Origin: Dyadobacter sp. 676
GTDB taxonomy: Bacteria > Bacteroidota > Bacteroidia > Cytophagales > Spirosomataceae
Length of the DNA stretch: 64,000 nt
Assembly: GCF_040448675.1 (NCBI RefSeq)
Contig: NZ_CP159289.1
Location: 6,679,001 to 6,743,000, forward strand
Reading direction: 5' to 3'
How positions within the stretch are numbered: position 1 is the stretch's first letter; the number at the start of each line of letters is the position of its first letter. The notes beneath the pieces are model-generated. The model had not been told where the DNA came from. It did no database searches and was given only the letters and a program-made list of their open reading frames with translations. A program made the translations under genes and the position numbers. Positions 57,283 through 64,000 of this stretch are shown in pieces.

Positions 57283-58795
57283 ATGAAAACTAGATATATA
57301 GCAGCGTGGTTTCTGGCAGCCGGAATGATGACCAGTTGCGGGGATAAGTTCCTCACTGTAAACCCCGAAACTGCATTGAGCTCCAATAACTTTTTTTACG
57401 TCTGAAAACGATTTCAAGCAAGCGGTAAATGCGGCTTACGAACCGTTCCGTCAGATGTACAACGAACGTGCCTGGGTTTTGGAAGAAATGCATTCTGACA
57501 ACACCTATTACGCCCGGAATATCCTGTATGGAGCGGTGGACCCTACCGAAAACGTAGCCGACTTTGCCGTTCCGACCTCTAACGGGATCACTGCCAATGA
57601 CAATGTGCTGGTGCAATACCGTTTGAACTACCGGATCATCGCCCGTGCGAACCAGATCATTGCGCTAATCGACGGGGTGGATTTTGATGCCGCATCGAAA
57701 GGCAACCTCAAGGGACAAGCATTGTTTCTTCGTGCGTTTGCCTATTTCGACCTCGTGCGCCTGTTCGGAAAAGTACCTCTTCACCTTGTACCGGCCACCG
57801 GCCGCGAAGATGCACCGCAACCTCTGGCGACCACCGAAGATATTTATGCACAGATCGAGAAAGATTGCCAGGAAGCTATTACCGGGCTTCTCGATAAAAA
57901 CAAGCAGGAACCGGGTCGTGTTACCTCCGGAACCGCTAAAACTTTGCTTGCGAATCTCTACATCACCCAGAAGAAATGGGCACAAGCTGAAACGCTGTTG
58001 AAAGAAATCGTCGCGAGCGGCCAATATGCGCTCATGCCGGATTACAACGATGCTTTTTCTACTACAAGCGGCAACAAAAACAACAAGGAATCGATTTTTG
58101 AGATCCAGTACATGGAAGGCTCCTCGGGATATAACGGCAACCAGATCTATCGGTTTATTCCGTCACCGATTACCGCCGCCGAAATCGCGCCGATCACCGG
58201 GACTTCTAACCCGCAGCCGACTTCACAGGAAAGTAACAACATTCCGACACCTGACCTGATCGCCGCTTACGAAGTTGGAGACAAAAGAAAGGACATCTCG
58301 ATCGGAATGGTCACATTAAGTGGCTCGTTGGCCGAAAATAAAGTGTACCCTTATATTAAAAAGTACGCCCGGCCGCACTCGCTGCATAACAACACCGGTC
58401 AGAACTGGCCAGTGTACCGTTATGCGGAAGTACTGCTTTTCCTGGCCGAAGCGTTGAACGAGCAAGGAAAAACTGCCGACGCTGCCCCTTATCTGAATCA
58501 AGTACGCGCACGCGCGGGGCTCGCTGCGACAAAAGCGACTTCCCAGGCGGATATGCGGGAAGCTATCTTCAAAGAGAGAAGGGTAGAGCTTGCATTTGAG
58601 AACAAGCGCTGGTTTGACCTCACACGTACGGGGCGTGTGAAAGAAATCATTGGAGCATATGGTGCGAAAGTAAAAGCAAATCCGGCAGCATATTATTTCC
58701 CGAAAGGAGCGGTACCTCCGCCAAATGCATTCACAGTTCTCGACGACTACTACGGCCTGCCTGCTGTGGAAGCCGCGTTGACACCACATTTCTGA
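57283..58795 (+). CDS. SusD/RagB-type lipoprotein, interrupted by a one-base frameshift near the start
   Basis: From ATG 57283 the frame reads a lipoprotein leader (MKTRYIAAWFLAAGMMTSCG) and DKFLTVNPETALSSNNFFYV, then stops. The break is a run of seven T at 57391-57397; with six T it continues NNFFTSENDFKQAVNAAYEP without interruption to 58795, giving 503 residues, a normal SusD length. Family segments are present: FLRAFAYFDLVRLFGKVPLH, SIFEIQYMEGSSGYNG, RAGLAATKATSQADMREAI and ELAFENKRWFDLTRTGR. It should work with the SusC encoded just upstream. A terminator follows. Confidence 0.87.
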
Positions 58796-58811
58796 TGGGT
58801 GGTTGAAAAAC

Positions 58812-58848
58812 AAAAAGTGCAGCAGGAGTAACCTGGCTGCACTTTTTT
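58812..58848 (+). terminator. Terminator of the second susCD pair
   Basis: AAAAAGTGCAGC at 58812-58823 pairs with GCTGCACTTTTT at 58836-58847, a perfect 12-bp stem with a T-rich end. It is 17 bases after the susD stop. Confidence 0.88.
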
Positions 58849-58880
58849 CATTATAACCCGAGTTATCCGCCCGATACCCC

Positions 58881-58921
58881 ACAGAACAGGATAGTCGCAT
58901 GGATGTTTCAGTCTAATATTG
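58881..58921 (+). promoter_or_regulatory. Shared two-part motif, copy D (upstream of the PVC-type haem gene)
   Basis: ACAGAACAGGATAGT at 58881-58895 is followed by TAATATTG at 58914-58921. The spacing is identical to copies A-C. It lies between the susD terminator and the next start codon, which is 124 bases downstream. Confidence 0.7.
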
Positions 58922-59044
58922 TATTTATCAGATTATTTGAAGTTTTAGTTTGCTTTATTTAAGAAGAAACAATAGCCGTTAAGCGGCCCCTTCGAGCTTC
59001 ATCCTTTTTTATCAATCATATTTACTTAAACTCTGAGCTGTAAA

Positions 59045-61742
59045 ATGTACACAAAAAAACAATGGTTAAAACTTCCGATGACGCTCGCGGTGCTGCTCGC
59101 CGTAGGGGTCTTCTGCGGAGTGATGCTAAGTAACCGAACCGCCAAGCACCGCCCTCCCGGCTCGAAGGTCGATAAGCTCAAACTGCCCGAAGGCTTTAAA
59201 GCCGAACATTTATACAGCCCATCGGAAGAAAAAAACGGCTCCTGGGTATCGATGACATTCGATAACAAAGGCCGGATGATCACTTCCGATCAATACGGCA
59301 GCCTGTTCCGCCTCGAACTGCCGCCAATCGGCTCTACCGATAAACCCAAAGTAGAACAACTTAAAATCGAGGGAGATACGGCAAAAGTCGCCATGGGTTA
59401 TGCCCACGGACTGCTGTATGCGTTCAATAGCCTTTATGTGATGATCAACAACCGGTCGAATGCGCGTTTCCCGAAAGGGAGCGGGCTGTACCGTTTGCAG
59501 GATACCGATAATAACGACCAATATGATAAGATCACGCTGATCAAGCCTTTGAAAGGAGAGGGCGAACACGGTCCGCACAGTATCGTAATGGCGCCCGACC
59601 AGAAGTCGCTCTTCGTGGTGGCCGGTAACTTCACCGACCTGCCTCAGATGGATATTTACCGTTTGATGCCAAACTGGAAGAACGACAATCTCTTCCCGTT
59701 CATCAAAGACCCGCGCGGCCATGCTACCGATCGCAATGCACCCGGAGGCTGGATTGCCCATACCGATCCGGAAGGAAAAAAATGGGAGCTTTACACAGCA
59801 GGATTCCGTAACCCGTACGACATCGCATTCAACGAGGCGGGCGACCTTTTCGCCTACGATTCGGATATGGAATGGGATTTCGGAACACCCTGGTACCGCC
59901 CGACACGCGTTTGCCATGCGGTGAGCGGCGGTGAATTCGGATGGAGGACCGGGTCTGCCAACACTTCCCCGGCATTTGCGGATTTCCTTTCACCGGTGAT
60001 GAACATTGGTCAGGGGTCGCCTACCAACCTCATTTATCTGAAAGATGCCCGCTTCCCTGCGAAGTACAAAAACACATTGCTCGCATTCGACTGGAGCTTT
60101 GGTATCGTTCATGGTTTACACCTGAAACCCAGCGGTTCTACTTACACCGCGGATCATGAAGAATTTCTTTCGGGCGCGCCGCTTCCATTGACAGACGGCG
60201 CAATCGGTCCGGACGGCGCATTGTATTTCCTCACGGGGGGGGCGCCGTCTCGAATCCGATCTGTACCGTGTGTATTATGGTGATTATAAGAACATTGCGC
60301 CAGGCTCCAACGCAGCTACGCCGGTGATCACGAATGAGCACAAGCAGCGCACGGCAATTGAGGAATACCATGTAAAGAAAGATCCCAAGGCGATCGACGA
60401 AGCGTGGCCTTTGCTGAAAAGTAACGACCGCTTCCTGCGCTACGCCGCCCGCCTGGCCATTGAGCACCAGCCGGTTAGCCAGTGGGAGAGCAGAGTTTAT
60501 GCGGAAAAGGATCCTCAGACGATCATTTATGCTGCCATCGCATTGGGCCGTCAGGGCGATTCGACGAAAGTAGGAGGGCCACTGCTTAAAAAACTGACCT
60601 CCATCGATTATGCCAAACTCGACGACCTGAACAAACAGGCGCTTCTGCGTGCCATCGAGGTGATCCTTTATCGTACGGGCCAGCCCGACGCAGCTACCAA
60701 ATCGGCGCTTATTGCTTATTTGAACCCCAAATATCCATCACCCAATGCATTGCAAAACAGGTTTTTAAGCAAAATTCTCGTAACAATCGAAGCACCTAAG
60801 GTGGTTGAAAAAACACTGGCGCTGATTGCGAAAAACGAGAAGTTCGACGACAAGGACAACGAAATGGTAACAGCTTCTGCGGACCTGATCCTGCGTAACC
60901 CGCAATACGGCCTCGACCTCGCGGGCTTGCTGGAAAAGATGCCTCCACAGCAGCAGACTTTCTACGCGATCATGCTGAGCAGTGCGAAAACCGGCTGGAC
61001 ACCGGCGACCCGCGAAGAATATTTCAAATGGTTCCACAAGGCATTCAGCTACCAGGGTGGCCGCAGCTACATCGGTTTCATCGATAAGGCCCGCCAGCTT
61101 GCGTTGAAAAACGTACCTTCCGACAAAGTAGCCTATTATAACAAACTGTCCGGCGCAGACCTGCTTACAGGAACGGGGAATGACCTCGCAAAACTGTATA
61201 CACCCAAAGGGCCGGGCCGTGCCTGGAAGGTAGACCAGGCAGTGGAACTTGTAAAAGACAGTCTGACCAACCGCGACTTCGAACGTGGCAAGCAGATTTT
61301 CTCTGCAGTACTTTGCAGCCGTTGCCATACGATCCAGGGCGAGGGTGCAGACGTTGGCCCGGACCTGACACAGCTTGGAACACGCTTCTCGGTAAAAGAC
61401 ATGCTCGAAGCGATCATCGAACCGGACAAGGCTGTTTCCGACCAATATGCGTCGATTTCATTCCAGATGAAGGATGGACAATCGATTGTTGGCCGTGAGA
61501 TAAATCAGGATGCCAACTTCTACTACGTATCCCAGAATCCTTTCGATCCGAAAACGATCCGGAAAGTTGCGAAAAAGGACGTGGTATCAAGCAAAATTTC
61601 TCCGGTGTCGATTATGCTTCCAGGCCTGATCAACGGATTGAACCCGAACGAATTGAGAGATTTGGTTGCATACCTGATGGCCGGCGGCAACAAAAACAAC
61701 CCGATTTACACCGAAGCGGGCGCTCCCAAGAACGGAAAATAG
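59045..61742 (+). CDS. PVC-type haem-binding protein with beta-propeller, interrupted by a one-base frameshift
   Basis: The N-terminal signal anchor (MTLAVLLAVGVFCGVML) is followed by a sorbosone-dehydrogenase-like propeller (KLPEGFKAEHLY, MGYAHGLLYAFNSLYVMINN, YTAGFRNPYDIAFNEAGDLF). The break is a run of eight G at 60235-60242; with seven G the reading becomes LTGGRRLESDLYRVYYGDY, typical of the family, and the protein has 898 residues. A helical-repeat region follows, then a class I cytochrome c domain with C757, C760 and H761 in CSRCHTIQGEGADVGPDL. Such proteins are thought to oxidise sugars or similar compounds in the periplasm. The substrate is unknown. Its promoter carries motif copy D. 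Confidence 0.85.
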
Positions 61743-61786
61743 ATACAACGATTTTTTGAGTAGATTATAATTTATTAGGCTTAAGA

Positions 61787-61853
61787 TAGTGGTGCTGCGT
61801 GTCGACCCCTTCGTCCTGAGGACGATTCGGTCCGGCGGCATCACTACTTTTTT
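61787..61853 (+). terminator. Terminator after the PVC-type haem gene
   Basis: TAGTGGTGCTGC at 61787-61798 pairs with GCGGCATCACTA at 61835-61846 (two G-U pairs). There is an inner hairpin (CGTCC/GGACG) in the long loop, and a T run follows at 61848-61853. Confidence 0.7.
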
Positions 61854-61940
61854 ACAGGCTACCATCTGTCGTATATAGTAACCCGGTTTAGCCCTTTTAG
61901 TAACATTATTTATCTTCATAATACAGCTAGTTCGTAATAA

Positions 61941-62838
61941 ATGACTCAGATTTCATCCCGCCGGAAGGCCTTGAAGAACATTGCTGCCACCGCAGGAATA
62001 TCCGCATTTTCGTCATCGCTGGCCAGCGCGTTCGCGGCTTCCGAAAAAGCATTGGGGCCGCAGTTGAATGGCAAAATCAACCACTCGGTGTGCAAATGGT
62101 GTTATAGCAAAATCCCGCTCGATACATTTGCGCAGGAATGCAAAAAAATCGGTCTTACATCCATTGAACTGCTGGGCCCGGAAGAATGGCCGGTTATTAA
62201 GAAATATGGGCTTACCTGCGCATTGCCCTGGGGCGAAGGCTTGACCCGCAGCATCGATAAGGGTTTTAACGACCCGAAAAACCACGAAGAACTCATCAAG
62301 GGTTTCGAAGACGTAATCCCGAAAGTCCGGGCTGCCGGCTACGACAAAATCATCTGCTTCTCGGGCAATCGCCGGGGAATGTCGGATTACGACGGAATAC
62401 GCAATTGTGCCGAAGGCATCCGCAAGCTGATCCCGACCGCTGAAAAGCACAATGTTACGCTCGTTATGGAGCTGCTGAACAGCAAGGTCAACCACAAGGA
62501 CTATATGTGCGATCGGACAGAGTGGGGGGGCTGCCCTTTGCGAAGCGGTCGGCTCCGAGAAGTTTAAGTTGCTTTATGATATTTACCATATGCAAATTCA
62601 GGAAGGTGATGTGATCGCCACCATTAAAAAATATCATAAATACATTGCCCACTATCACACGGGCGGCGTACCAGGGCGTCACGAGATCGATGAAACCCAG
62701 GAGCTCTACTATCCCGCGATTATGAAGGCCATTGTAGAAACCGGTTACAAAGGATTCGTAGGGCAGGAGTTCGTCCCGAGCCGTGGCGACGATCTTGCTT
62801 CCCTGAAACAAGGTGTTACCATTTGCGACGTAGCCTAG
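61941..62838 (+). CDS. Hydroxypyruvate-isomerase-like TIM-barrel protein with Tat-like leader, interrupted by a one-base frameshift
   Basis: The leader MTQISSRRKALKNIAATAGI has R7-R8 and a hydrophobic stretch, predicting Tat export. The xylose-isomerase-like barrel follows (INHSVCKWCYSKIPLDTFAQ, LTSIELLGPEEWPVIKKYGL, CFSGNRRGMSDYDGI, VMELLNSKVNHKDYMCD). The frame is broken in a run of seven G at 62524-62530; with six G it continues TEWGAALCEAVGSEKFKLLY and HTGGVPGRHEIDETQELYYP, giving 298 residues. The glutamates in these segments are expected metal ligands. It is a close tandem paralogue of the gene at 62864. The reaction is inferred only at family level: isomerase or epimerase of a sugar or keto-acid. 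Confidence 0.83.
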
Positions 62839-62863
62839 ACATTGACATTCAATTACTTATATT

Positions 62864-63733
62864 ATGCCAACGAGAAGAAGCGCATTAAAAAATATAGCAG
62901 CCGGAACAGCAGGAGTGCTTTCTATTTCCGAAGTTTTTGCCAAAAACGAAGCAGTTTTAGGGACTAAACTGAATGGTAAAATCAACCATTCGGTATGCAA
63001 ATGGTGCTACGGTAAAATTCCGCTCGACACCTTTGCGCAGGAATGCAAAAAGATCGGTATTACATCCATTGAATTGCTCGGGCCGGAGGACTGGCCCACT
63101 TTAAAAAAGTACGGTCTAACCTGCGCTTTGCCCAACGGCGCAGGGATGGGAATCGAGAAAGGATTCAACGACCCGGCGCTACACGACGAGCTTGTCAAAA
63201 GCTACGAGGACATTTTTCCGAAATTGAAAGAAGCCGGTTATAAAACGATTATCTGTTTTTCCGGTAACCGCCGCGGAATGTCGGACTATGATGGAATGCG
63301 AAACTGCGCCATCGGTTTGCGCCGGCTGATGCCTTCCGCCGAAAAGTACGGTATTACCATGATCATGGAATTGCTCAATAGCAAAGTGAACCACCGCGAT
63401 TACATGTGCGACCACACGGCTTGGGGCGCGGGCCTTTGCGAGATGGTCGGTTCGGAAAACTTCAAGTTGCTGTACGACATTTATCACATGTCGATCATGG
63501 AAGGCGACGTCATCGCGACCATCAGGCAGTACCACAAATACATCGGCCATTACCATACCGGCGGCGTACCGGGCCGGGCGGAAATCGACGAAACCCAGGA
63601 ACTATATTATCCGGCGATCATGAAGGCGATTGTCGAAACCGGGTACCAGGGATTTGTCGCACAAGAGTTCATTCCCAAGCGCGAACCGCTGGTTTCTCTG
63701 GCTGAATGCGTGAAGATTTGTGACATAGCTTGA
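62864..63733 (+). CDS. Hydroxypyruvate-isomerase-like TIM-barrel protein with Tat-like leader
   Basis: The 289-residue protein has the leader MPTRRSALKNIAAGTAGVLS (R4-R5) and the same barrel segments as its neighbour: INHSVCKWCYGKIPLDTFAQ, CFSGNRRGMSDYDGMRNCA, MELLNSKVNHRDYMCDHTAW, LLYDIYHMSIMEGDVIATI and AEIDETQELYYPAIMKAIVE. This copy is intact and shows what the frameshifted neighbour should look like. It begins 25 bases after that gene, so the two share a transcript. The likely location is the periplasm. The strong palindrome at 63746 follows its stop codon. Confidence 0.9.
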   Translation: MPTRRSALKNIAAGTAGVLSISEVFAKNEAVLGTKLNGKINHSVCKWCYGKIPLDTFAQECKKIGITSIELLGPEDWPTLKKYGLTCALPNGAGMGIEKGFNDPALHDELVKSYEDIFPKLKEAGYKTIICFSGNRRGMSDYDGMRNCAIGLRRLMPSAEKYGITMIMELLNSKVNHRDYMCDHTAWGAGLCEMVGSENFKLLYDIYHMSIMEGDVIATIRQYHKYIGHYHTGGVPGRAEIDETQELYYPAIMKAIVETGYQGFVAQEFIPKREPLVSLAECVKICDIA

Positions 63734-63745
63734 CAGCCTTTTGAA

Positions 63746-63801
63746 ATTTTTACACAAGAACGGCTCGATTTGATCAAATCGAGCCGTTCTTGTGTAAAAA
63801 T
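63746..63801. repeat. Perfect 56-bp palindrome after the TIM-barrel genes
   Basis: Bases 63746-63773 are the exact reverse complement of 63774-63801, with no unpaired base, centred on TGATCA. The inner part is GC-richer (AACGGCTCGA and its complement), while the outer five pairs are A-T. Directly after a stop codon it may end transcription, but neither strand has a separate T tract. The rest of the window to 64000 shows no gene; AACCCGGAGTCGGGGTT near 63917 is a small additional hairpin. Confidence 0.9.
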
Positions 63802-64000
63802 GAATTTTCCTATACCAATCACAGATCTTGCAATACCGCCATACATGTGCTGTCTATCAAAACTATACGCGCAAAATTCAGCAAAACCATAGCTCTGACA
63901 TTTAAACAAAACCTACCAACCCGGAGTCGGGGTTAGTGTACTTGATTCTAAGGCCGATCCTCGCAATTAGCAATTTTGCTATATGACCTCTCGGAAATAC

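Noticed and set aside
22284..62530. Programmed ribosomal frameshifting as the common cause of the six breaks
   Set aside because: There is no common slippery heptamer or downstream structure, unrelated families are affected, and both directions of change are needed. A base-calling problem is simpler until tested.
63802..64000. Possible tRNA or gene fragment at the right edge
   Set aside because: Small hairpins occur, but no cloverleaf or protein-like frame can be drawn.

Overview
The window looks like a chromosomal segment of a Bacteroidota bacterium of the order Cytophagales, probably close to Dyadobacter. This is inferred from gene content, not from a database search. The indicators are SusC/SusD nutrient-uptake pairs, type IX secretion sorting domains of both A and B type, a short 287-residue primary sigma factor, -7 boxes of the form TAnnTTTG upstream of rpsO and a tRNA gene, and Planctomycete-type cytochrome genes of the kind also found in this order. 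I saw no phage, insertion sequence, CRISPR array or rRNA.

Layout. 1-4.8 kb: the 5' part of a SusC-type receptor and a large type-B-sorted surface protein, both on the minus strand. 4.8-21.3 kb: housekeeping and repair genes: rlmD, a small lipoprotein and a decayed lipoprotein gene, dnaB, a PhoH-like ATPase, a secreted M43-type metalloprotease, a ComEC-like protein, a DUF922-like protein, a dCMP deaminase, a SlyD-like isomerase, an ACP phosphodiesterase, holA, an alkylation-repair trio (AlkA-like glycosylase, Ada metal-binding domain protein, 2OG-Fe(II) oxygenase) and an ABC exporter. 21.3-30.2 kb: tRNA-Met, a START-like protein, an LptF/LptG permease, rpsO, pnp, rpoD, menD and a TPR lipoprotein. 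30.3-41.5 kb: an envelope run (TPR protein, outer-membrane beta-barrel, HU-like/SPOR protein, TonB-like protein), then folC, trmB, gapA and dapD. 41.7-44.0 kb: an XRE-type regulator and a second type-B-sorted protein paralogous to the one at 2.6-4.8 kb.

The most interesting part is 44.1-63.8 kb. It carries two SusC/SusD pairs, a membrane-anchored DUF2231-PSCyt1-DUF1549-DUF1553 cytochrome, a DUF1501 protein, a PVC-type haem protein, and two tandem sugar isomerase-like TIM barrels with twin-arginine-like leaders. Four transcription units in this block are preceded by the same two-part motif: ACAGAACAGGATAGT-like, then TAnTATTG, with identical spacing in all four copies. Most of the units end in a hairpin. 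I infer a co-regulated uptake-plus-periplasmic-oxidation system whose substrate is unknown.

A second theme is sequence integrity. Six genes (lptF/G, the 1019-residue TPR gene, the DUF1553 gene, the second susD, the PVC haem gene and the first TIM-barrel gene) are each broken by one base in a homopolymer run. A one-base correction restores a full-length family-like protein every time. Sequencing error is the simplest explanation, but four of the six lie in the sugar/cytochrome block, so true frameshifts or slippage should be tested. Three gene-end regions also carry short-period degenerate repeats arranged as long inverted repeats, and a perfect 56-bp palindrome follows the last gene.
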